Source: a virus | IMG/VR virus record: IMGVR_UViG_3300046655_000944 | Span: 1 to 26,791 of that record | Strand: one strand, 5' to 3' | DNA: 26,791 bases | Shown: piece by piece, positions 6,905 to 16,065 of the stretch | Layout: every line of letters starts with the position of its first letter | Numbering within the stretch: position 1 is the first letter of the stretch | The notes under the pieces: generated by a model | Told to the model about the DNA's origin: nothing | Database searches by the model: none | The model's input: the letters and a program-made list of their open reading frames with translations, nothing else | Position numbers and translations under genes: made by a program

Positions 6905-9415
6905 ATGACAGCATTAAATTTTCCAGATAGTCCGAGCAATGGTGATACGTACCAGGGCTATACGTACAATAGTACAAAAGGCACTTGGGCGAAACCAGCG
7001 GAACAAGATGCAAGAACTGCAGTATACGCAAACATTGCAGCATTGCCTACAAGTGGCACTGCTGGTGATATGGCGTATGTAACTGCCACAAATCGTTTAT
7101 ATATTTGGACTGGCACTGGATGGTACAATATTGCATTAATTAATACAAATCCTACTATTTCCGGAGTCAGTTCAAGCTATGCTTTAGCAATTGATGGCAC
7201 AGCTACTACAGTAACGATTACAGCTTCTGACCCGGAAGGTTTACCAATTACTTATAGTATTGTTTCAGATACTTCTGGAAATTCTGCAACGGTAGCTCAA
7301 GGAACAGGCTCAAATACAAACGTATTTACAGTTACTCCTTCAACAAATACAGCGCATGCAGGAACTTTCTCGCTTACATTCCGTGCTTCAGACGGTGTAA
7401 ATATTGCATCTTCGGCAGCTAGCTTTACACTACAATTTAAAGTGGTAAATCAAAATTATACTACAGCTCTTATCACTTCTGTAGGTACAAATAACGCTGT
7501 AAATAACTCGTTTGATGATAAGTCTACGAACGACCATACGATTACTGCTGCTGGTAATGCAACGCAAAACACTTTTAGTCCCTATCGACATGGCGGGTAC
7601 TCGACTTATTTTGATGGTAGCGGTGATTATTTACAGCCAGCAGGCACTACAATTTTTGATATATCAAGTTCAACAGCAAGTTTTACTGTGGAAGCTTGGA
7701 TTAATCCCCCCGCATTACCTTCTGCGGGTGCTTATAACTACAGATTTGGTTCAATTATTTCAAAGGCCGTAGTCTATGTTAGTTTTGGATTTACAAACAA
7801 CGGTACACTACGTTTTTATACCTATAATGGTGCACAAAATTATATAAATTCTGCTGCGGGGGCGATAGAAACTGGAAAATGGCAACACGTTGCTCTAGTT
7901 TCTGATGCGGGCAGTATAACTATATATAAAGACGGAGTCTCTGTAGCTACAGGAACTTTGGTAGCTCCCGCGTCTGCTGGAATAGGTGTTGCTCCTAAAA
8001 TTGCAACAGCAGATACTGGTCAAGCAGCAGATTATATTAATTCTTATGTAACGGACTTAAGAGTAGTTGATGGTACTGCGGTATACACGTCGGCATTTAC
8101 TCCACCAACCGAACGCTTAACTGCAATCACAAATACCAGCTTACTTACTTGTCATCTTCCTTACATAGCTGATGGCTCAACAAATGGTCATGCAATAACT
8201 GTAACTGGGAATACGAGCACGCGACCATTTGCACCTTATGACGCTCAAGAATATTCAGCATCAAGTCATGGCGGGTCGATGTATTTTGATGGTAGTGGCG
8301 ATACGCTGACAATACCCGGAGATGCATCATACCAATTTGGAACTGGAGATTTTACAATTGAGTTTTGGTGGTACCCAAGAAGTGCAACTAACCCTCAGTA
8401 CATTCTAATGCAGAACTTTAACGATGCAAATAATGGTTATTCTAATTGGTTGTTTTATGTAGCTTCTGCTAGTAGTCTAGTTTTATACAGTAGTAGCACT
8501 GGGTCTTCTTGGAATGTACATAGTGGTTTAAGTATAGGCTCTTACATATTAAATCAGTGGAATCATGTGGCAATTACTAGGGAAAGCGGCTCACTAAAAA
8601 CATTTATAAACGGAACCTTAAACACTACTGTATCAAATACAGCGGATTATAGTAATAGTGGGGGAGTTAGAATTAGTTCTTATAACGGCACTAATGATCC
8701 TGCAGTGCAAGCAAGTATTTCAAACTTACGACTAGTAAAAGGCACCGCTGTCTACACCTCCGCCTTTACACCTCCAACAGCACCGCTAACAGCAATCAGT
8801 GGCACCAGTCTACTACTTAAAGGAACAGACGCAGGTATTATTGATAAGGCTCAAACTCCCCGATTTGTTAAACTTTTAGGAAATACAAAGTCGTCTACAA
8901 CTCAAACAAAGTTTCTTTCAAGCTCTATGTACTTTGATGGTACTGGAGATTATATCGAGGCAGACGACCAAGATATAGGAAATTTTGGTAGTGGAGATTT
9001 TACAGCAGAAGGATGGTTCTATCTTACAGCATCTCCTTCAAATTATATTACTATTGCAGAAACACGAGGTAGTGGAGGGTCTACAACTGGCTGGGTTATG
9101 GCAATAAGTGCAGGAGACTTTTATGTTTATTCCGGAGCACTTATCGGAGCAAAAGGAAGTGCTATTTCTTCAAATACATGGTATCACTGGGCTTTTACAA
9201 GAAGCGGCACAGATCAAAAAGTATTTTTAAATGGAACTCAAACAGGTAGCACGTATACAACTGCGCGAAACTATACAGATAACAATTTTACAATAGGAGC
9301 TAAACACGATGCATCTGAATTCTTTACCGGTTATCAAAGTGATGTAAGAATCACCAAAGGTCTCGCAAGATACACAGCGAATTTTACGCCACCAACGGCA
9401 GCATTAAAGGGATAA
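6905..9415 (+). CDS. Modular fibre paralogue with cadherin-like domain and three LamG domains (836 aa)
   Basis: Structural adhesin-type paralogue. N-module 1-33 (MTALNFPDSPSNG...TYNSTKGTW); ANIAALPTSGTAGDMAYV...LYIWTGTGWYNIALIN block (42-80); cadherin-like domain (about 82-180, SDPEGLPITYSI, TFRASDG); then three LamG/concanavalin-like domains at about 232-392, 457-613 and 673-820. Each opens Y-FDG-S/T-GD and carries the family core W-x-H-x-A plus a downstream K/NG-type turn, and the second and third end with R-x-x-KG. Two conserved linkers join them: PPTERLTAI...CHLPY...PFAPYDAQEYSA and PPTAPLTAI...TDAGIIDKAQ...SSTTQTKFL. LamG-type folds commonly bind glycans or proteins, so receptor or surface polysaccharide binding is plausible (inference). 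No Gly-rich part and no collagen run. It follows the previous gene with no gap. Confidence 0.87.
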   Translation: MTALNFPDSPSNGDTYQGYTYNSTKGTWAKPAEQDARTAVYANIAALPTSGTAGDMAYVTATNRLYIWTGTGWYNIALINTNPTISGVSSSYALAIDGTATTVTITASDPEGLPITYSIVSDTSGNSATVAQGTGSNTNVFTVTPSTNTAHAGTFSLTFRASDGVNIASSAASFTLQFKVVNQNYTTALITSVGTNNAVNNSFDDKSTNDHTITAAGNATQNTFSPYRHGGYSTYFDGSGDYLQPAGTTIFDISSSTASFTVEAWINPPALPSAGAYNYRFGSIISKAVVYVSFGFTNNGTLRFYTYNGAQNYINSAAGAIETGKWQHVALVSDAGSITIYKDGVSVATGTLVAPASAGIGVAPKIATADTGQAADYINSYVTDLRVVDGTAVYTSAFTPPTERLTAITNTSLLTCHLPYIADGSTNGHAITVTGNTSTRPFAPYDAQEYSASSHGGSMYFDGSGDTLTIPGDASYQFGTGDFTIEFWWYPRSATNPQYILMQNFNDANNGYSNWLFYVASASSLVLYSSSTGSSWNVHSGLSIGSYILNQWNHVAITRESGSLKTFINGTLNTTVSNTADYSNSGGVRISSYNGTNDPAVQASISNLRLVKGTAVYTSAFTPPTAPLTAISGTSLLLKGTDAGIIDKAQTPRFVKLLGNTKSSTTQTKFLSSSMYFDGTGDYIEADDQDIGNFGSGDFTAEGWFYLTASPSNYITIAETRGSGGSTTGWVMAISAGDFYVYSGALIGAKGSAISSNTWYHWAFTRSGTDQKVFLNGTQTGSTYTTARNYTDNNFTIGAKHDASEFFTGYQSDVRITKGLARYTANFTPPTAALKG

Positions 9416-9419
9416 TATT

Positions 9420-12167
9420 ATGGCAGTAGTAAATTTACCAGATAGTCCCTCCAACGGCACTACAGAAACTGTTGGTGGAATTACTTATACTTACAACTCT
9501 AGTAAGGGTTACTGGACAGCCGCGAGTTCCGGCGGAGGCGGGGGAGGCGGCGGTGGTGCTTCTGTAACTACTGATGACTCTGCTCCAGGATCTCCGAGTG
9601 ATGGAGATCTTTGGTACGATACTGATGATGGAGGAATGTTTGTATACTACGAAGATGCTGATTCTAGTCAGTGGGTAGAAGTAATTGGCTCTGCAGGATC
9701 AGATGGAGCCGCAGGAGCCGCAGGAGCTGATGGCTCTGCAACAGTGGTAGCAACTACAACAGCATTGCTAGCAATTTCTTCTCCTTCTGCAGGAGACCAA
9801 GTATATGTAACTGCAAATAATACTTTATACTTCTACAATGGTAGCGGATGGTATAAAATTGCACTTATAAATACAAACCCAACAATTAGTGGTGTATCTT
9901 CAAGTTATGCTTTAGCAATTGATGGTACTCCTACGACTGTAACAATCACTGCTACAGACCCGGAAGGACTGCCAATTACTTATAGCATTGCTTCAGATAC
10001 TTCAGGAAATATTGCAGCCGTATCACAAGGTACGGGAGCAAATACAAACGTATTTACAGTTACTCCAAGTACAAATACTTCATACGCAGGTTCGTTTAGT
10101 CTTACTTTCCGTGCAAGCGACGGAGTAAATTTTGCTACGGCTCCTGCGACATTTACACTACAATTCTCTGTAGAAAATCAAAAATACACTACAGCTCTTA
10201 TTACTTCTGTGGGAGCAAACAATGCTGATAACAACGACTTTGTAGATTCAAGCACAAACAGCCATACTATTACTGCTGCTGGAAATGTTACACAAAATAC
10301 TTTTAGTCCTTATCGACATGGTGGGTATTCTACTTATTTTGATGGATCGGGCGACTACCTAACTATTCCGGCAATTCAGTTAGGCACTTCGCCTTTTACC
10401 ATAGAAATGTGGGTAAATTTAAGCACGGTCACGACATCCTCAAACATACCATTTTTAAGCTCTGGAACCAGTTCAGCCACAGGTACGTTTCAGTTTGAGA
10501 TTAGCTCAAATAGCAAGCTGGGATTTCAGTATGATTCAGCTTCGACATTTACAACATCATCGGCTTTAACCACCAACACATGGCACCATGTGGCGATTGT
10601 GCGAGAAGGCACTGGAGCAAATGAAACCAAGTTGTATTTGGATGGGACGCTTGCCGGGTCTTCAACTATAGCAACCAATTTCAACAGCACAGCGAGTATT
10701 TTTGTTGGCAGGAATCGCGGAAATAGCACGTATCCAACTGGTTACATTACTGATGTTCGAATTGTGGCAGGTACTGCTGTTTATACATCTGCTTTTTCGC
10801 CCCCTACTGATCGCCTTACCGCTATAGCCAACACCAGCCTACTTACTTGTCACTTACCATATTTTGCTGACGGCTCAACGAATAGTCACACTATTACTGT
10901 AAACGGCAATACTAAAACAGTACCATTTGCACCCTATGACGCACAAGAATACTCTGCAGCAAGTCATGGTGGGTCAATATATTTTGATGGCACGGGTGAT
11001 AGATTACAGCTTTCACAAACTTCATTGAATTTAGGTTCTGATAATTTTTGTGTAGAGGCCTGGGTCTATACAACAGCAACATCCCAACAAACTATTGTTG
11101 GATCTCTAGCCTTTTCAAACGGAACAGGATCATGGTTACTTACTGTAAATTATAATAGTAAAAAAATAAGATTTTTTATGCGTCATGGAGGTGGAACAGT
11201 ACAAGATGCTCAGTTTGAATCAGGTACTTTTCCCACAAATCAATGGACACATGTTGCAGTTACAAGAGAGGGATCGAATATTCGTGCGTTTATAAACGGA
11301 ACTCAAGCAGGTACTACAAATTCCGTATTAGGAAGCAACGCAATAGATAATGCATTGACAAATTACTATGTAGGAGACAATCAGGATGGAAATACGTACT
11401 GGAATGGCAATATCGCAGATCTTCGAGTAGTAAAAGGCACCTCTGTCTATACGGCAGACTTTACTCCTACAACAGCACCTCTCACAGCAATTACAAATAC
11501 AATATTCTTACTACAAAACACAGACGCTGGTATTATTGATAAGGCTCAAGGTGCACGAGATTTTGTACTTACTGGAAATGTTAAATCTTCTACTACTCAA
11601 AATAAGTTTTTAACGACTTCAATGTATTTTGATGGCAGTGGAGACTATATGAAAGCAACAAATAATGACGGATTATTTGATCTTGGTTTCAATGGAGAGC
11701 CTTTTACAATTGAATGGTGGCAATGGTGGCCTACTATACAAGACACAAAGAGCCTCGGCCCTCAAACGGGAGGAGGTTTTGGAGGCTGGAATGGTTCGAA
11801 TGGTCATCAATTAACTCTGTTTACATATAGTAGTGCGGCAACTCTTTTTTATCAATGGTGGAATGGAAGCAGTAGAACTGACTATCAATTTAATCATGGA
11901 GGAGCGTTTACTGCTTCAACTTGGCAGCATATAGCAACAGTTTTTGATGGAACGAATTTGTCTACTTATATTGATGGGAGTCGAGTCGGACATCGTACTA
12001 GCGGCAATACTTTTGGTTCAGTATCAACAAAATATATTAGTTTAGGGTCAAGTATAAATGGAGTAAATCAAACTCCAATATATTACTCCGACGTTCGTAT
12101 TTCAAAAGGATTGGCACGATACTCAGGAGCAACTATTACAGTTCCAACGGCAGCTTTACAGGGGTAA
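9420..12167 (+). CDS. Modular fibre paralogue with the fullest module set and three LamG domains (915 aa)
   Basis: Structural adhesin-type paralogue. N-module 1-33 (MAVVNLPDSPSNG...TYTYNSSKGYW), a nine-Gly linker (38-46), GDLWYD...VYYEDADSSQWVEV block (47-89), collagen-like run (90-106), LYFYNGSGWYKIALIN block (108-151), cadherin-like domain (152-252), and LamG domains at about 303-452, 519-672 and 733-899. Linkers and C-terminus (DVRISKGLARY...PTAALQG) match the 836-aa and 834-aa paralogues closely, while the LamG cores diverge. The core of the first LamG (about bases 10419-10755) has markedly higher GC at third codon positions than other LamG cores in the array, suggesting a separate origin. 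Sugar or protein binding is inferred from the fold. Confidence 0.87.
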   Translation: MAVVNLPDSPSNGTTETVGGITYTYNSSKGYWTAASSGGGGGGGGGASVTTDDSAPGSPSDGDLWYDTDDGGMFVYYEDADSSQWVEVIGSAGSDGAAGAAGADGSATVVATTTALLAISSPSAGDQVYVTANNTLYFYNGSGWYKIALINTNPTISGVSSSYALAIDGTPTTVTITATDPEGLPITYSIASDTSGNIAAVSQGTGANTNVFTVTPSTNTSYAGSFSLTFRASDGVNFATAPATFTLQFSVENQKYTTALITSVGANNADNNDFVDSSTNSHTITAAGNVTQNTFSPYRHGGYSTYFDGSGDYLTIPAIQLGTSPFTIEMWVNLSTVTTSSNIPFLSSGTSSATGTFQFEISSNSKLGFQYDSASTFTTSSALTTNTWHHVAIVREGTGANETKLYLDGTLAGSSTIATNFNSTASIFVGRNRGNSTYPTGYITDVRIVAGTAVYTSAFSPPTDRLTAIANTSLLTCHLPYFADGSTNSHTITVNGNTKTVPFAPYDAQEYSAASHGGSIYFDGTGDRLQLSQTSLNLGSDNFCVEAWVYTTATSQQTIVGSLAFSNGTGSWLLTVNYNSKKIRFFMRHGGGTVQDAQFESGTFPTNQWTHVAVTREGSNIRAFINGTQAGTTNSVLGSNAIDNALTNYYVGDNQDGNTYWNGNIADLRVVKGTSVYTADFTPTTAPLTAITNTIFLLQNTDAGIIDKAQGARDFVLTGNVKSSTTQNKFLTTSMYFDGSGDYMKATNNDGLFDLGFNGEPFTIEWWQWWPTIQDTKSLGPQTGGGFGGWNGSNGHQLTLFTYSSAATLFYQWWNGSSRTDYQFNHGGAFTASTWQHIATVFDGTNLSTYIDGSRVGHRTSGNTFGSVSTKYISLGSSINGVNQTPIYYSDVRISKGLARYSGATITVPTAALQG

Positions 12168-12170
12168 ACA

Positions 12171-13547
12171 ATGGCAACTAACTTTCCAAATAGTCCATCG
12201 AATGGAGCCACACACGTATTCGGCGGCACTACGTATACTTATAACTCTACAAAAGGTGTGTGGACAGCAGATAAAGACGCTGTTGCTGTAAGTGATACTC
12301 CTCCGTCAAATCCGGAGACAGGGGCCTTATGGTTTGATTCAAGTGTAGCAAAAACGTATATTTACTACAGCGACGGCTCTTCTGCACAGTGGGTGCAGCT
12401 AAATCCTTCTGGTGGATCAGATGGTGCAGACGCGACAGGGGATGGTGAAAGTCCTATAATTTATACAGAACCCCCTACTTCGACTCAAGAACTGACGGGC
12501 GGCAGTACTAGCACTGTGCAAATGCAGGCAGTCGATCCCGAAGGGACTGCAATTACATACGGTATTGCTTATGCAAACTCTACAAATGCAAGACCTGCTC
12601 AATTATCGGCGGATACAACTATAAATCAAACCACGGGAGTTTTTACTTTTACAGCTAGCAATAATTCAGCTAATGCGGGTAATTTTAAAGCACGATTAAG
12701 TGCTTCCGATGGCGTTGGTATTACTACACGTTTTCTAAACTTTGTGTTAACCTTCAATGTAGATATAGAGCTTCTTCTCATTGCAGGGGGCGGCGGTGGA
12801 AATGACGAAGCCGGTGGCGGTGGAGGTGCTGGAGGTCTTGTTCTTAACAACTCATATACAGCGCTCGGAGGAACAACATATAATATTGTAATTGGAACAG
12901 GAGGTACAGCTTCACAAGTACAAGGAACTCGAGCAGACCCTGGTGTAGATAGCACGTGGAGTCAAGGATCTACTTTAGTATATACTGCAACAGGTGGAGG
13001 AGGTGGAGGAAACTATCCGCATTCTGGATCTGGTGATGGAGGCTCTGGAGCTGGTGCTGGTAGAGCTACTGGAGCAAGTGATAACGGTTCTTCTACTCAG
13101 GCAAGCTACTCAGGGTTAGGTTTTGGCAACGATGGGGGTATATCTACTTCTGCGGCAGGAGCCGGTGGGGGTGGCGGTGCTGGCGGTGTAGGAGCGAATG
13201 GTCAATATTATTCAAACTATGCTGCAGGTTCAGGTGCTAATGGAGGTGCAGGAAAAGCAGTTTCAATTACAGGTTCCAGTGTTTTCTACTCTCCGGGAGG
13301 TCCGGGAGCAGGCCACGATGTTGCAGTAGGAAATTATGTAGATGGTTCTGCGACTAGCTATGGTGCTGGAGGGGCTGGGGGACAGTGGAATGGCTTAGCT
13401 CCAGCGTATAATGGGAAAGAAGGAATCTGTATTATTGCAGCACAACAAGCAGCAGCTGCAGTAACAGGGACGTATACTCTAGACACTAGCGGTAGATCGG
13501 GATATCATGTATATACTTTTACAGGCAATGGTAGCATTACATTCTAA
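12171..13547 (+). CDS. Modular fibre paralogue, cadherin-like plus poly-glycine head (458 aa)
   Basis: Structural adhesin-type paralogue. N-module 1-32 (MATNFPNSPSNG...TYTYNSTKGVW); a GALWFD...IYYSDGSSAQWVQL block (38-78, GAL in place of GDL); a degenerate Gly/Asp spacer; a cadherin-like domain (about 93-195, ESPIIYTEPPT, DPEGTAITYGIAY, KARLSASDG); and a glycine-rich head (about 199-425) opening ELLLIAGGGGG. It closes with GYHVYTFTGNGSITF, like the 442-aa paralogue. The cadherin-like domain is of the subtype in the first fibre gene rather than that of the LamG paralogues, so modules have been recombined. It lacks the YANVA-type block seen in the others. It starts 3 bases after the upstream stop. 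Confidence 0.85.
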   Translation: MATNFPNSPSNGATHVFGGTTYTYNSTKGVWTADKDAVAVSDTPPSNPETGALWFDSSVAKTYIYYSDGSSAQWVQLNPSGGSDGADATGDGESPIIYTEPPTSTQELTGGSTSTVQMQAVDPEGTAITYGIAYANSTNARPAQLSADTTINQTTGVFTFTASNNSANAGNFKARLSASDGVGITTRFLNFVLTFNVDIELLLIAGGGGGNDEAGGGGGAGGLVLNNSYTALGGTTYNIVIGTGGTASQVQGTRADPGVDSTWSQGSTLVYTATGGGGGGNYPHSGSGDGGSGAGAGRATGASDNGSSTQASYSGLGFGNDGGISTSAAGAGGGGGAGGVGANGQYYSNYAAGSGANGGAGKAVSITGSSVFYSPGGPGAGHDVAVGNYVDGSATSYGAGGAGGQWNGLAPAYNGKEGICIIAAQQAAAAVTGTYTLDTSGRSGYHVYTFTGNGSITF

Positions 13548-13557
13548 GGAGTAAAGA

Positions 13558-16062
13558 ATGGCAATTAATTTTACAGACAGTCCATCAAATGGAGCTACGC
13601 AAACAATCAGTGGGCGTACGTATACATACAATAGTGCAAAAAATAAGTGGGATACTACTGCTACAGAGGTAGTAGGCCCAACTGCAACTGTATACGCGTC
13701 TGTAGATAATCTTCCTACTTCGGGAAATATTACTGGTAGCCAAGCTTTTGTAAGCGGTACAAACCGACTTTACATCTGGAATGGTACTGGTTGGTATAAT
13801 ATTGCACTTATTAATAATACTCCCACGATTAGTGGAGCAAGTAGTTCTTATGCACTTGCAACTGATGGTACAGCCACAACTGTAACTCTTGTGGCTACAG
13901 ACCCAGAAGGACTGCCAATTACTTATAGTATTGCTAGTGATACTTCCGGTAATGCTGCGGCTGTAGCTCAGGGAACGGGTTCAAATACAAACGTATTTAC
14001 GATTACTCCTTCGACAAATACAGCTCATGCCGGAACTTTTAGTCTTACATTCCGTGCAAGTGATGGTGTAAATCTGGCAACTGCTGTATCTTCCTTTACA
14101 TTACAGTTTAAGGTTCAGAATCAAAAGTATACTACAGCACTCATTACTTCAGTAGGGGCAAACAATGCTGTTAACACTTCTTTTGACGATAAGTCTACAA
14201 ACGACCATACAATTACTGTAGCAGGAGACGCACATCAAACTACATTTAGCCCTTATCGACATGGTGGGTATTCGACTTATTTTGATGGCACTGGTGATTA
14301 TTTAAAAGTAACAGACTCAGCCGAACATGATTTTGGAACAGGTGATTTCAGTATGGAATTTTTCTGGTGGCCTGAAACGGTAACTGGAAATAGTGGAAAC
14401 ATACATATAATGATTTCTGCTCCAAATAATAGTCATAATCAGTTTATCTACCATGAGTCCAACTATTGGTACTACGCTGCCGGGTCTGGAGGTGCTACAG
14501 TTATACCCAGCTCTACAGGAGCTGCCACTGCTAAGACATGGAATCATGTGGTTCTTTGTAGATCTGGAACTACAATGAGTATATTTAGTAATGGTAGTCG
14601 AACTGCAACAGTGCAGTCAAGTGCAGCAGTTGATTTTTCTCATGCAACTATTGGTCGATATGATAGTGGAGGCTATGAAGTAGACGGATATATTCGAGAT
14701 ATGAGATGGTTAAAAGGAAGCTCTGCCTACGATGCTACACAAACATCTATAACAGTTCCGACCGAGCCTCTTACAGCAGTAACAAACACTACTCTCCTTG
14801 CTTGTCACTTACCTTATATTGCTGATGGTTCTACTACAGGCCATAGTATAGCTGTAAATGGCAATACTAAAACACTACCATTTGCACCTTATGACGTACA
14901 AGAATACTCAGCAACAGAGCATCTTGGATCTGCGCATTTTGATGGTACTGGTGATTATTTAAGTATTGCGGATCACGCAGATTTAGATATGGGTAGTTCG
15001 GATTTTACAATAGAAGGTTGGTATTATCCAGTTGTAACTCCGGGCGGAATGAATGGATTACTTTCAAAACGAGCAAATAGCAGTGAAGCAAACGGAATTT
15101 TAATATATTTTGGAGGCACTAGCACGGGCGAACCCTCCCTTTTAGTTGCACAGTCTGGTTCTTGGGCAATCAACACAGCTTCAAGTATAACTTTTAAAAC
15201 TGGCCAGTGGAATCATTTTGCAATTGTAAGAAATGGAACTAGTTTTAAACTTTACATTAATGGAAAAGCAGGAGTATCAGTTACTAGTTCTATTACTGTA
15301 ACTGATAATGGACATGCATTTATAATAGGAGCAATGGGAGCTGACGGTAGTAATCCCTTAGCAGAATCTAATATATCTGATTTTCGTGTAGTAAAAGGCA
15401 CTGCAGTTTATACAGCAGATTTTACTCCTCCCACAGCACCTCTCACAGCAGTTACAAATACAAAACTACTTGTACAAAGCACAGACGCAGGCATCATTGA
15501 TAAGGCTCAGTCAAATACGTTGCTAACCCTAACGGGGGATACTAAGTCATCGACTACTCAAACTAAGTATCTAAGCTCGTCAATGTACTTTGATGGTTCG
15601 GGAGACAATATTTATACAGATGTGCTGACTACAGCGGGAGATTTTACTGTTGAAATGTGGATTCGATTTGATGGTCAAATTCCTAATCCTGCCAATCAGT
15701 CTCCTACATTTTTTGTTTGGGGGACAACAACATTTATGCTGTATGCTACTAGTACTACAGGTGTTTTGAACATGATAGGCAATGGATCTGGATTAATTAG
15801 TTCAAGCACTGCCATGACTGCAGATACTTGGCATCATGTTGCATTTGCGAGACAAGGAAGTACTGGAAGATTATTCTTAAATGGAACCTTAGAAGGTTCA
15901 ACAACTTCTTTTTCTACGAATCTAAACGCTAGAGCTGTTATAGGCTCAGAAGAAAGCCTCGGATACCCATTTAAAGGTTATATGTCCGATGTAAGAATCA
16001 CAAAAGGTCTAGCAAGATATACGAGTAATTTCACACCGCCAGCAGCGGCATTACAAGGGTAA
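13558..16062 (+). CDS. Modular fibre paralogue with cadherin-like domain and three LamG domains (834 aa)
   Basis: Last gene of the array. N-module 1-31 (MAINFTDSPSNG...TYTYNSAKNKW); ASVDNLPTSGNITGSQAFV...LYIWNGTGWYNIALIN block (47-86); cadherin-like domain (89-186); LamG domains at about 238-388, 457-613 and 674-818, with core elements WNHVVLCRSG, WNHFAIVRNG and WHHVAFARQG. Module order equals that of the 836-aa paralogue, but the cores are strongly diverged while linkers and the C-terminus (DVRITKGLARYTSNFTPP) stay similar. A single Cys is kept in the first linker (L-L-T/A-CHLPY) of all three LamG paralogues. AAGGAG lies 7 bases before the ATG. The gene ends four bases before the shared terminator stem. 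Confidence 0.87.
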   Translation: MAINFTDSPSNGATQTISGRTYTYNSAKNKWDTTATEVVGPTATVYASVDNLPTSGNITGSQAFVSGTNRLYIWNGTGWYNIALINNTPTISGASSSYALATDGTATTVTLVATDPEGLPITYSIASDTSGNAAAVAQGTGSNTNVFTITPSTNTAHAGTFSLTFRASDGVNLATAVSSFTLQFKVQNQKYTTALITSVGANNAVNTSFDDKSTNDHTITVAGDAHQTTFSPYRHGGYSTYFDGTGDYLKVTDSAEHDFGTGDFSMEFFWWPETVTGNSGNIHIMISAPNNSHNQFIYHESNYWYYAAGSGGATVIPSSTGAATAKTWNHVVLCRSGTTMSIFSNGSRTATVQSSAAVDFSHATIGRYDSGGYEVDGYIRDMRWLKGSSAYDATQTSITVPTEPLTAVTNTTLLACHLPYIADGSTTGHSIAVNGNTKTLPFAPYDVQEYSATEHLGSAHFDGTGDYLSIADHADLDMGSSDFTIEGWYYPVVTPGGMNGLLSKRANSSEANGILIYFGGTSTGEPSLLVAQSGSWAINTASSITFKTGQWNHFAIVRNGTSFKLYINGKAGVSVTSSITVTDNGHAFIIGAMGADGSNPLAESNISDFRVVKGTAVYTADFTPPTAPLTAVTNTKLLVQSTDAGIIDKAQSNTLLTLTGDTKSSTTQTKYLSSSMYFDGSGDNIYTDVLTTAGDFTVEMWIRFDGQIPNPANQSPTFFVWGTTTFMLYATSTTGVLNMIGNGSGLISSSTAMTADTWHHVAFARQGSTGRLFLNGTLEGSTTSFSTNLNARAVIGSEESLGYPFKGYMSDVRITKGLARYTSNFTPPAAALQG

Positions 16063-16065
16063 TAA

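Noticed and set aside
2975-13430. CRISPR or other short-repeat array in the glycine-rich stretches
   Set aside because: The repeats are GGN codons in frame with variable spacing; there is no fixed repeat/spacer periodicity and no cas gene.
1-16062. Diversity-generating retroelement acting on the fibre genes
   Set aside because: No reverse transcriptase gene is present, and no template/variable repeat pair with adenine-only differences was seen. Paralogue differences affect all bases and are mostly synonymous in conserved parts.
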